A stretch of DNA of 64,000 bases, from positions 65,421-129,420 of the forward strand of contig PLCM01000015.1 in assembly GCA_003134765.1 (NCBI GenBank). The letters are read 5' to 3'. Of this stretch, positions 53,165-61,093 are shown one piece after another. The position numbers and the translations under genes were made by a program. The notes beneath the pieces are model-generated. The model saw only the letters and a list, made by a program, of their open reading frames with translations. It was not told the origin of the DNA and searched no databases. Position 1 is the stretch's first letter; every line of letters begins with the position of its first letter. This DNA is from Spartobacteria bacterium (lineage in GTDB: Bacteria; Verrucomicrobiota; Verrucomicrobiia; Chthoniobacterales; UBA10450).

Positions 53165-55060
53165 ATGTCGGAGCCGGTCCTCAATTCCATTGCCAGCGCG
53201 AGCGAGCTCGTGGTGCGGTTCGGGAATCAGGTTGTGCTCGATCGGGCGACGGCGACGATTCTCGAGGGAGAACGGGTGGGACTGGTGGGTCGAAACGGTT
53301 CCGGGAAATCGACGTTCCTCCAGATTGCGGCGGGCGTGATGCAGCCCGACGCGGGCGAGTTCAACCAACGGCGCGATCTCGTTGTCGGTTACATGCCGCA
53401 GATGTTCGAGCTGGATGAGAAAGCAACGGTGCACGCCAACATTCTCGCCGGCGCCCAAGGCGTGCTCGATTTGATCGCCGAATACGAGACCGCGCCTGCG
53501 GAAAGCGCGCGGAGCGGAATCCTGCTCGATCAGATCGCCCATTTCGACGGCTGGAACCTTGAGCATCGGATCAAGAGTTTGATCACGAATCTGCATGCGC
53601 CGGACCCGGAACGGATCGTGGCCACTCTTTCCGGCGGAGAAAAGCGGCGGGTCGCGCTTTGCCGGGCGTTACTGGCGCGGCCGGATTTTCTGATCCTCGA
53701 CGAGCCAACGAACCATCTCGATACCGGCTCGATCGAGTGGCTCGAGGATTTTCTCGCCCGTTACCAGGGGACGTGCCTCTTCGTGACGCACGACCGTTAT
53801 TTTCTCGATTTCATTGCGACGCGCGTGCTCGAACTCTCGCGGGGAAAGTTTCACAGCTACGAGGGGAACTACACGGATTACCTGATTGCCCGCGCGGAAC
53901 GTCAGGCGGTGGAGGAGATTCAGGAACACAAGCGCCAGAAGTTCCTGAAACGCGAGCTGGCGTGGGTGCGCAAGGCGCCCCGCGCCCGACGAACGAAATC
54001 GGTGGATCGCGTCGAGCGTTACTTTGAGATGGCAGGGCAGGATGCGCCGGAGGCGGAGCTGGATGTCGATCTCATCATTCCGCCCGCGCCGAAGCTGGCG
54101 AATCGCGTGATCGAATTGCGCGAAGTCGGGATGGAATTGGGCGGCCGTGCCCTGTTCCAAAATGTTTCTTTGAATCTCGCGGCCGGGGAGCGGCTTGGCA
54201 TTGTCGGGCGAAACGGGCTGGGAAAATCGACGCTCCTCAGGATCATGCTTCAGCAGCTGGAGCCGACGAGCGGGACCGTTGAGCTCGGGGCGCGGACCGA
54301 GATTAATTATGTCGATCAAAATCGGCTCCTGCTCGATGACGCAAAGACCGTCTGGGAAGAAGTGGGCGAGGGGAGCGAATACGTTCGTCTCGGCGAGGAA
54401 AACATTACTCTGCGCGGTTATCTCCGGCGTTTCCTTTTCACCGAGGAGCGGATCAACACGAAGATCAATCAGCTCAGCGGCGGCGAGCGGAGCCGCGTCC
54501 TGCTCGCAAAGATTCTCAAGCGGGGCGGCAACGTTCTCATCCTCGACGAGCCGACAAACGATCTCGATCTCGGCACGCTGCGTTTGCTCGAGGAAGCGCT
54601 CGTGGCCTTTGGCGGCAGCGTGATCGTGGTGAGCCATGATCGTTATTTTCTGAACCGCGTTTGCACCGCGATCCTCGCTTTCGAAGGGGAGGGCGTGCTC
54701 CACTACCACGTCGGAAATTACGATTATTATCTTGAGAAACGCGCTGTAGCCGGGATCGGTGATCCCGGCCCGGGAAAGCGCGCATCGGCCGGGATCACCG
54801 ATCCCGGCTACAGGAAGACGAAGCCGCGCAAGTTAAAATGGAAAGAGGAGCGCGAACTGGAAGGAATGGAGAGCGCGATTCTGGCAGCGGAAAACGAAGT
54901 CACGAGAATCGAAACGCTTTTTGCGGAGCCAAATTTCTATGTGGTGCACGCCGCCGAGCTGACGAACTTTGAAGCGGAGCTGCGCGCCGCCCGCGATAAA
55001 GTAGCGCGTCTCTACGCCCGCTGGGCGGAGCTGGGCGAAGTAGCGGGCATCTCCGGGTAG
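53165..55060 (+). CDS. ABC-F ATPase with an in-frame palindromic-repeat insert
   Basis: The 631-residue product has two ABC domains in one chain and no membrane part. Walker A motifs are GRNGSGKSTFLQIAAG near residue 45 and GRNGLGKSTLLRI near residue 350; signatures are LSGGEKRRVALCRALL and LSGGERSRVLLAKIL; Walker B motifs are FLILDEPTNHLD and VLILDEPTNDLD. A Uup-like linker and C-terminal coiled coil follow. Residues about 527-549 ([21 protein letters not shown]) are encoded by a palindromic repeat. ABC-F proteins act on the ribosome. The stop codon lies in another inverted repeat. Start ATG 53165. Confidence 0.92.
   Translation: MSEPVLNSIASASELVVRFGNQVVLDRATATILEGERVGLVGRNGSGKSTFLQIAAGVMQPDAGEFNQRRDLVVGYMPQMFELDEKATVHANILAGAQGVLDLIAEYETAPAESARSGILLDQIAHFDGWNLEHRIKSLITNLHAPDPERIVATLSGGEKRRVALCRALLARPDFLILDEPTNHLDTGSIEWLEDFLARYQGTCLFVTHDRYFLDFIATRVLELSRGKFHSYEGNYTDYLIARAERQAVEEIQEHKRQKFLKRELAWVRKAPRARRTKSVDRVERYFEMAGQDAPEAELDVDLIIPPAPKLANRVIELREVGMELGGRALFQNVSLNLAAGERLGIVGRNGLGKSTLLRIMLQQLEPTSGTVELGARTEINYVDQNRLLLDDAKTVWEEVGEGSEYVRLGEENITLRGYLRRFLFTEERINTKINQLSGGERSRVLLAKILKRGGNVLILDEPTNDLDLGTLRLLEEALVAFGGSVIVVSHDRYFLNRVCTAILAFEGEGVLHYHVGNYDYYLEKRAVAGIGDPGPGKRASAGITDPGYRKTKPRKLKWKEERELEGMESAILAAENEVTRIETLFAEPNFYVVHAAELTNFEAELRAARDKVARLYARWAELGEVAGISG
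54744..54813. repeat. Palindromic repeat inside the ABC-F coding sequence
   Basis: CTGTAGCCGGGATCGGTGAT and its near complement ATCACCGATCCCGGCTACAG form the ends. The closest relative is the intergenic copy at 51088-51156. The phase in the gene avoids the TAG in both ends. Confidence 0.8.
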
Positions 55061-55177
55061 CGCACGCGTCTCGCGTGTTGGCGACTCCGAAAGCTTTCGC
55101 GAGTCACGGACTTTCCGAAGACTGTTTTGGCGAGACGCCAAAACCAGCACGCGAGACGCGTGCGCTACCCGGAGATT
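55049..55177. repeat. Long inverted repeat supplying both convergent stop codons
   Basis: The left arm ATCTCCGGGTAGCGCACGCG TCTCGCGTG (55049-55077) and its exact complement at 55147-55175 are 29-base perfect arms. The ABC-F gene ends in the left arm, the DUF2071 gene in the right arm, each with the codons for Ile/Arg-Ser-Gly then TAG. It can also act as a bidirectional terminator. Confidence 0.8.
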
Positions 55178-55935
55178 CGATTCGGCCGGCCCATCCAGAC
55201 TTCGGCGCCCGGGGAATAATTTGCGCTGATCACTTCCGCGGTTCTGTACCATGCTCCGGTGCTTCGGAGAATGCTGTCTTCGGTCACCTCGATTTCGGCG
55301 GGCGCCTGGCGCCACGGCTCGTGCCAAATGCGGAAGAGGCGGCGCCGCTGTCGTTGCTGCGTGAAGGCGGTGTAACGCTCGAGCATGAATTCGGTCTCGG
55401 ATCCGATCTCACACGGCTGGAAGCTCGAATTGCGGATTTTTCCTTCATAACGGAGGGACCCTTCTTTGGCTGCCACGGATCCACAAAGGATGGAGCCGTC
55501 CGGCGAGTGTTCGTAGCGCACCCGGCCGGAGCGATAGGGCAGACCAAAACTGCGCGGACCCAAAAAAACGCTCAACCGGTTTGGGAGCCATTCGGCCAGG
55601 AAGAATATGCCGGGTTCACCTTGATGCCGCACGTAGGTGCGAACATTAAGAAACTCGTGGGTGGCGATCGGTTTCAAAAGCCACTCGCTCAGTTTTTCGC
55701 CGATCCGCGGTCGCATTCGCGACAAAGTAAACGCAACGATGCTAACGAAGGCGCGCCCATCGCGGAGATCGAGCTCGAAGGGAACGTCGCGCTGCAGCGT
55801 GGCCGCGTCGGCCCCGTAGTGAACGAACACCGCGCGATCCCAGCGCGCGTAAAACATCGGTTCGCCGGGGACGGAAAGCATTCGACGCCGGGCTGCTTCA
55901 CTCAACGTGCTGCGACCTGCCGCGACACTTTCCAT
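55165..55935 (-). CDS. DUF2071 (YqjF-like) protein
   Basis: The 256-residue soluble product matches the DUF2071/YqjF layout: MFYARWDRAVFVHYGADAATLQRDVPFELDLRDGRAFVSIVAFTLSRMRPR, HEFLNVRTYVRHQGEPGIFFLAEWLPNRL, LPYRSGRVRY and a terminal FYTEVI-like strand set. Function is unknown; family members bind small molecules in an acetoacetate-decarboxylase-like fold. The start overlaps the DoxX-like gene by 38 bases. It is the last gene of the regulator-led operon. Confidence 0.82.
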   Translation of the reverse strand: MESVAAGRSTLSEAARRRMLSVPGEPMFYARWDRAVFVHYGADAATLQRDVPFELDLRDGRAFVSIVAFTLSRMRPRIGEKLSEWLLKPIATHEFLNVRTYVRHQGEPGIFFLAEWLPNRLSVFLGPRSFGLPYRSGRVRYEHSPDGSILCGSVAAKEGSLRYEGKIRNSSFQPCEIGSETEFMLERYTAFTQQRQRRRLFRIWHEPWRQAPAEIEVTEDSILRSTGAWYRTAEVISANYSPGAEVWMGRPNRISG

Positions 55936-56335
55936 TTTCGATCAGTAGTTTTGTCTGTGCCACTAACAGCGAGAGCGACCAGACGGTGTAGGCGCAGGCT
56001 GTCAGGCAAAGGTCTTTGATGAGCGCGCCGTAGGGATCGGTCAGCATCGTTGGGTTCGCCATCGCGACGAGGACGATGAGGATCCACATGCCGATGGTGG
56101 CGATTGCGACCGCCATCCGTTGAGCGAGACCAACCAGCAGCCAGATTGCGAACGCAACCTGGGCCGCGCCTAACAACTGCAGAAAAAACTCCGGCGTTCC
56201 AAAATAAATGCCGGATCGCCGGACGAGATCGACTTGATCTGGCCGAACGAAAAGGAGTTTAGGCACGAGCCCTTCGTAAAACCAGACGGCGCCTAACGAG
56301 AGCCGGCAAACAGTGACTGCCGTTTTGATGCTCAT
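55898..56335 (-). CDS. DoxX-like membrane protein, 145 aa
   Basis: The product has four hydrophobic helices and the DoxX-like start MSIKTAVTVCRLSLGAVWFYEGLVPKLLF, with FLQLLGAAQVAFAIWLLVGLAQRMAVAIATIGMWILIVLVA in the middle. DoxX-type proteins are small redox or quinone-linked membrane proteins. The ATG at 56335 overlaps the stop of the previous gene by one base (TAATG), so it is translated as part of one operon. Confidence 0.75.
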   Translation of the reverse strand: MSIKTAVTVCRLSLGAVWFYEGLVPKLLFVRPDQVDLVRRSGIYFGTPEFFLQLLGAAQVAFAIWLLVGLAQRMAVAIATIGMWILIVLVAMANPTMLTDPYGALIKDLCLTACAYTVWSLSLLVAQTKLLIENGKCRGRSQHVE

Positions 56336-56763
56336 TACAAACCCCGCCCGGCCGCCGTGAAGTAAACCGCCGCGAAAGCGCCATAACCAAAAAAGAGCAT
56401 CCAATGGATCGCCGTGCGGACCTTGTCGCCGCGCCAATGGACTGTGCTGTAATGCGACCATTGCATCACGGAACGGACGGCCCAGAAAACGCCGATGCCG
56501 ATGGCCAGCCAGATGCACAAGGGACTAGAGGCGGTTGCTAATTCGCCGGCGAAACGCCAGGTGAGCGCTCCGAAAATCCCCAGCGTGATCGAGATGAAAT
56601 AGATGTGGATCTGGAAGACTTCGCGAATGAGCAGCGGCGCGCTGACGAGATCGCCCTCCCACTTCATGAGCCGAACGAGAAAGAGATTCAGGACCGCCAC
56701 GCCGAGCTGGGCAAGCGCGGCGGAGCGGAGAAAAAATTCGAGGTGATCGAGAAGTAGTTTCAT
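56335..56763 (-). CDS. Membrane protein of unknown function, 142 aa
   Basis: Four predicted membrane helices: LRSAALAQLGVAVLNLFLV, IHIYFISITLGIFGALTW, LCIWLAIGIGVFWAVRSVMQW and AIHWMLFFGYGAFAAVYF. Two His (HIYF, SHYST) and the motif WSHYSTVHW resemble haem- or quinone-binding loops, though this is not firm. Its ATG overlaps the previous stop (ATGA). I recognise no family. Confidence 0.65.
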   Translation of the reverse strand: MKLLLDHLEFFLRSAALAQLGVAVLNLFLVRLMKWEGDLVSAPLLIREVFQIHIYFISITLGIFGALTWRFAGELATASSPLCIWLAIGIGVFWAVRSVMQWSHYSTVHWRGDKVRTAIHWMLFFGYGAFAAVYFTAAGRGL

Positions 56764-57698
56764 TGCTGGAGGGACGGCGCTCTGTCGCCGTCGTTGTAAA
56801 GGTTGGCGAGCGCATCCCGCACGGTGGGGAATTGAAATTGAAATCCGTGTTCGAGAAATCGGCGTGGAACGCAGCGAGAGCTCAACAGCGCCAGATCCCC
56901 TTCGCTTCCCATCAGCCACGCGCCAGTCCGCGCGAACGGCGCAGGCACCGATGGACTCCAGGGCCGATGCAAAGCGCGACGCAGCTCGCGCATGAATTCG
57001 CCGTTTGTCACGGGAGCGGGCGCGGTGGCGTTGAATACACCGCTCAGCTCAGGCTCCTCGAGCGCCGACATGAACATCCGCACCACATCCGCAACATGGA
57101 TCCAACTGATGAATTGCCGCCCGTTGCCCACCGCGCCGCCCATAAACCAGCGCGTTAGTTTCCCCAGCACGGAAAGCGCGCCACCATTGCGGCCCAGCAC
57201 CGCGCCGAGTCGGAGGACGACCTTGCGCGTAGTTCGCAGGTCAAGCGCGTCGAACGCGCCTTCCCATTGTCGACAGACGTCGGCCGGGAAATCGGCCCCG
57301 CGCGGCGCACCTTCATCGGCCACGCGATCGCCCGTGTCGCCATAATAACCGACGCCGCTGGCCTGGACAAAGATCTTGGTCGCTGTCGCGCAATGTGCGA
57401 TCGCTTCGCCGAGGGCTCGCACCGAGTCGACGCGCGAACGAATAATCTCGCGCCGATTCTCCAGCGTATGCCGGCAGTTCATGTTCTTGCCCGTGAGATT
57501 GACGATCGCGTCCGCTCCCTCGATCGCGCTCGCCCAGCCGCCGATTGTTTTTCCGTCCCACTGTTGGTAATCGATTCCGTCTTTCCGGTGAGCCGCGCCG
57601 CGCCCCAGCACAACCAACTCGTAGCCTTTCGCAAGGAGAGCAGGCGCAAGAGCCTGACCAACGAAACCCCTGCCGCCTGCGAGAATGACGCGTTTCAT
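56760..57698 (-). CDS. TIGR01777-family epimerase (SDR39U1/YfcH-like)
   Basis: The 312-residue product is an NAD(P)-binding SDR protein. Motifs: VILAGGRGFVGQALAPALLAKGYELVVLGRG at the N terminus (GGxGFVG), VNLTGKNMNCRHTLENRREIIRSRVDSVRAL near residue 68, QASGVGYYGDTGDRVADEGAPRG near residue 112 (the Tyr of YYG in place of the YxxxK motif is typical of the group) and FISWIHVADVVRMFM. Substrate is unknown. The last 10 residues (NDGDRAPSLQQ) are encoded by half of a GGAGGGACGG-type repeat. Its start overlaps the previous gene's ancestral stop. Confidence 0.85.
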   Translation of the reverse strand: MKRVILAGGRGFVGQALAPALLAKGYELVVLGRGAAHRKDGIDYQQWDGKTIGGWASAIEGADAIVNLTGKNMNCRHTLENRREIIRSRVDSVRALGEAIAHCATATKIFVQASGVGYYGDTGDRVADEGAPRGADFPADVCRQWEGAFDALDLRTTRKVVLRLGAVLGRNGGALSVLGKLTRWFMGGAVGNGRQFISWIHVADVVRMFMSALEEPELSGVFNATAPAPVTNGEFMRELRRALHRPWSPSVPAPFARTGAWLMGSEGDLALLSSRCVPRRFLEHGFQFQFPTVRDALANLYNDGDRAPSLQQ

Positions 57699-58104
57699 AC
57701 CGGTGCAGGTTGAGCGCTGCGCGACCGAAAATAAAGACCAGCGCGGCGAAGAGCAGGGTCAGTCCGTGATAGCCGAGCCGCAGAAACGTAGTGGTGAGAA
57801 AGGCTCGCGCATCGAACACGAAAAACTGCACCACCAGGCGTGCCAGCCAAAAGATCGCGATGATTGCGCAAACCGAGCGAGCGAAAGGCGCGCCGGAAGC
57901 AAGTTCGTCCGCGTGCCGCAACGTGAGCATCCCAAATGAGATGATCACCAGTACAATGAAGCAGCCGTAAACCCAGAAGAGCCGGCGCAGGAATGGATGC
58001 AGCGCTGCCAGGTTCGCGCGCCAATCGAGGACGCGCGGCGTTAGCGCGCTCGCAATAAGGATCACGAAGTGCAAAATGCCGCCGGTGAGAAGCAACGTCT
58101 TCAT
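57695..58104 (-). CDS. Small membrane protein, 3' end frameshifted
   Basis: The product starts MKTLLLTGGILHFVILIASALTP and has four hydrophobic helices: the N-terminal one, then RRLFWVYGCFIVLVIISFGML, SVCAIIAIFWLARLVVQFFVF and LGYHGLTLLFAALVFIFG. The annotated frame does not stop at its expected end near 57695 and would run on out of frame across the next gene to 57313. In the neighbouring frame a TGA at 57695-57697 overlaps the next ATG as ATGA, exactly like the other junctions of this operon. A one-base shift near 57720 is therefore likely. The true protein is about 136 residues. Confidence 0.6.
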
Positions 58105-59366
58105 AGCGCTCCGATCGCTCGCATGAACGGGAGGATGACGTTCCGGACGAACGGCGGGTGAAAGAGGCAATATGCCGGCGCGGCGACCACGATCATCGTG
58201 AAGAACCATCCCGGCGTGCCGCTGCGCAGAACGGTCCATTTCCGCTCGGCCACCACAGCCAACCCTTGAAGGAGAAAATACGCCGTCGGCAATCCGAAAC
58301 CGGCGCCTGCGGGCAGCGAGATCACCAGCTCATGGATCAATCCCGAAACAGCGAACGCAATTAGCGTTGCGGCAAGAATTCCCGTGTGGCGCGCCACCGG
58401 ACGAAAGACCAAACGAACCGCGAGATCATTGAAAGCCGCGTTCCAGCGTCGCCCCCAAAATTCGGAGACGGAGGTCGAGCACAGAGGATGATTCATGATC
58501 GGCGCCGCATCCACCCGCAGCGCTCTCCATCCGGTATTGGAGAGATCGAACAAGCCAAAGTGCAAGATCAGGATCATTCCGACCATCCCGATCCAGCCGG
58601 AGAGAACTGGTTCGGTTGCGTGGCGCGAGACGCCAAAAAGCAGGCACGCTCCGAAAAGAATCCGACCGCTGGCGAACGCCGCCTCCCTCATCATGGCCCA
58701 TCTCGGAAATCGCGGGGCGAGATCTGGCGAAAGAAAACGGGCCGCGTCCATCCCGGGCCACGCCAAGAGGTAAGCAGCAGCGCGAAATGGACAAACGCGG
58801 CCGAGGCGTTGGATCGAAGTTCCGAGCGTGAGCCATTTGCATCCGAAAAATATTGCCGCGGCCATGAGCCACATGAATTCCCAGGCCGACAGAACTGGCT
58901 TCGTGCCCAGCGCAACCAGCGGGAAGATTGCCAGCGCGGCCCATCGTGTCCGTGCCGGAAATGGTCGAGTTGCCGTCGAATTGATCGCGCAGGTGCGATG
59001 AGCGGCGACCCATCGATAGAGGCGGTGCAGAAGCGCGTGAACGAACGGCAAGCGCGCGAGAAAAGCCAGCGGCGTCGCCCACCAGATTTGGCGCGCGAGC
59101 GCGACCACGGCGTCGGCGCCGCCGAAGATTTCGCCCGCGCTGGTGAGAACGCGCATTTCTTCCAACGCTTCGTCGCGCGTTAGCTTCAGGCGCCGCTGAA
59201 CCCATTTCTGCTGGAGGGGCTCGAAACAAAAGCCGCGCTTCGCCAGGACATTCTCGAAACGAAGCGCGAGTTCGCGGCAGAAGCTGCAATCCCGGTCGAA
59301 AAGGATCCAGCCGCGGAACGGAACGGATTCCGCTGGTTCTGTTATTTCTGTCAGTTCAGAAATCAT
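58101..59366 (-). CDS. DCC-type thiol oxidoreductase fused to MBOAT_2 acyltransferase
   Basis: Residues 1 to about 130 match the DUF393/DCC thiol-disulfide family: WILFDRDCSFCRELALRFENVLAKRG with the CxxC pair, then GGADAVVALARQIWW and LARLPFVHALLHRLYRWVAAHR. After about residue 140 the chain is polytopic with wax-synthase-type MBOAT_2 features: SVSEFWGRRWNAAFNDLAVRLVFRPV and the His-containing SGLIHELVISLPAGAGFGLPTAYFLLQG. The acyl acceptor is not clear. The pairing of the two domains in one chain is notable. The start ATG 59366 is followed at once by a palindrome that matches one upstream of the regulator. Confidence 0.85.
   Translation of the reverse strand: MISELTEITEPAESVPFRGWILFDRDCSFCRELALRFENVLAKRGFCFEPLQQKWVQRRLKLTRDEALEEMRVLTSAGEIFGGADAVVALARQIWWATPLAFLARLPFVHALLHRLYRWVAAHRTCAINSTATRPFPARTRWAALAIFPLVALGTKPVLSAWEFMWLMAAAIFFGCKWLTLGTSIQRLGRVCPFRAAAYLLAWPGMDAARFLSPDLAPRFPRWAMMREAAFASGRILFGACLLFGVSRHATEPVLSGWIGMVGMILILHFGLFDLSNTGWRALRVDAAPIMNHPLCSTSVSEFWGRRWNAAFNDLAVRLVFRPVARHTGILAATLIAFAVSGLIHELVISLPAGAGFGLPTAYFLLQGLAVVAERKWTVLRSGTPGWFFTMIVVAAPAYCLFHPPFVRNVILPFMRAIGAL
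59345..59362. promoter_or_regulatory. Palindrome TTTCTG-N6-CAGAAA inside start of DCC-MBOAT gene
   Basis: It lies 2 bases into the coding sequence. A second copy with the same arms is at 59930-59947, upstream of the regulator gene. Together they look like operators for the operon's own regulator. Confidence 0.6.
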
Positions 59367-59379
59367 GGGGTAAAAAATT

Positions 59380-59919
59380 TCAGGCGGCGGGAGCGATGCC
59401 CAGTAATTTGAAAGCCTTGTCTCCCAGCTTCGCCAGCTTCAGGACCGCGGACGTCGGCAACTTCTCCATCTGATCGTAAGCGTTGGTCGTTATCTCGAAA
59501 AAGTTGACCAGGTCGGCCAGGCGTTCGCGGGTATACGGTGCGGCCGCTTTCGGTTTGCTCGATTCTGCAATGCAATCTCGCAGGACCCGCAAGGTCGGTT
59601 CGATCTCCCGCTTTTTTCGCTCGCGGGCGATGACCCGGAACATGGCGAAAACGTCTTTCATCGATTCGAAGTGGTCGCGGCGATCGCCGATCACGTGGAC
59701 AACCCGGACGATGTCCCAGTTCTGCAGTTCGTGGAGGCTGGTGCTGATATTGGAGCGGGCCACGCCGAGGGTCTGGGCGATCTCGTCGGCCGGGAGCGGT
59801 TTCTCGGAGAGGAAGAGAAGGGCATGGACCTGGGCGACGGTGCGGTTGATTCCCCAGCGGGTCCCCATCTCCCCCCAGTGGAGGATAAATTTTTGGGCGA
59901 TGGGCGAGAGATTTGTCAT
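59380..59919 (-). CDS. GbsR/MarR-family transcriptional regulator
   Basis: The 179-residue product has a winged-helix domain: GINRTVAQVHALLFLSEKPLPADEIAQTLGVARSNISTSLHELQNWDIVRVVHVIGDRRDHFE, typical of the GbsR-like branch of MarR regulators. Its C-terminal half is helical (REIEPTLRVLRDCIAES). It leads the operon (next gene 13 bases downstream). A palindrome 10 bases upstream of its start suggests autoregulation. Confidence 0.88.
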   Translation of the reverse strand: MTNLSPIAQKFILHWGEMGTRWGINRTVAQVHALLFLSEKPLPADEIAQTLGVARSNISTSLHELQNWDIVRVVHVIGDRRDHFESMKDVFAMFRVIARERKKREIEPTLRVLRDCIAESSKPKAAAPYTRERLADLVNFFEITTNAYDQMEKLPTSAVLKLAKLGDKAFKLLGIAPAA

Positions 59920-59929
59920 TGGTCAGTCA

Positions 59930-59947
59930 TTTCTGTCTAAACAGAAA
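59930..59947. promoter_or_regulatory. Palindrome TTTCTG-N6-CAGAAA upstream of the regulator
   Basis: TTTCTGT and ACAGAAA are exact 7-base arms, 10 bases upstream of the GbsR/MarR start codon. It matches the copy at 59345-59362 at the outer six bases on each side. The inferred role is an operator. Confidence 0.65.
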
Positions 59948-60021
59948 ATAAAGAAACCTGACCCGGCGTCAAATCAAAAGAATAAAACCGGCCCCCGGGA
60001 GAAAATGCCGTGAAAATATTG

Positions 60022-60049
60022 TTGCGGGCTCGGGAATCGTTCCTATATT
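60022..60049 (+). promoter_or_regulatory. Candidate promoter of the ribosomal protein operon
   Basis: TTGCGG at 60022-60027 (or TTGTTG at 60019-60024) and TATATT at 60044-60049, 16 to 19 bases apart, lie about 115 bases upstream of rpsL. Confidence 0.5.
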
Positions 60050-60163
60050 GCCCGCTCTCCGCATCAGGTGCGTGGGGAAGTGCGTGGGAAGATGGACGCG
60101 CCGGCCTGTGCGGTTTTTTTGTCGCCCGGATACGATGATCGGGCGGCTTTTAATTTAACGAAG

Positions 60164-60577
<414 letters not shown>

Positions 60578-60605
60578 ATTTTTAGAAAACTGAAAACAGC
60601 ATCAC

Positions 60606-61079
60606 ATGTCTCGCCGGAGGAAAGTTTACAAAAAAGAGGAGAAGCTCGACTCGCGTTACGGGAGTCCGGCGGTCGCGCGCCTCATTTCCACGGTGATGAA
60701 GCGGGGCAAGAAATCGCTCGCGGAACGGATCGTTTACACCGCGATCGATAAATCGCGGGAAGGTTCCGACGCGGTTGATCCGCTCGAGATCGTCAACAAG
60801 GCGCTGGAGAATGTTCGTCCGCGTCTCGAAGTGAAATCGCGCCGGGTCGGTGGCGCCACCTACCAGGTCCCGATGGAAGTCACTCCGGCACGCCAGGTTT
60901 CACTCGCGATGCGCTGGATCGTCCAGTACGCCGATAGCCGCCGCGGGATGCCGATGGCCGAAGCGCTCGCGGCAGAACTAAAAGACGCCGCCTCCGGCCA
61001 GGGTAACGCGATCAAGAAACGCGACGACACCCACAAGATGGCGCAAGCGAACCGCGCCTTTGCTCATTTCCGCTGGTAA
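60606..61079 (+). CDS. rpsG: 30S ribosomal protein S7
   Basis: S7 organises the head of the small subunit. The 157-residue product shows [95 protein letters not shown] and a terminal [25 protein letters not shown], the family ending. It sits 28 bases after rpsL. Confidence 0.98.
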   Translation: MSRRRKVYKKEEKLDSRYGSPAVARLISTVMKRGKKSLAERIVYTAIDKSREGSDAVDPLEIVNKALENVRPRLEVKSRRVGGATYQVPMEVTPARQVSLAMRWIVQYADSRRGMPMAEALAAELKDAASGQGNAIKKRDDTHKMAQANRAFAHFRW

Positions 61080-61093
61080 CCATTTTTTCCGTT

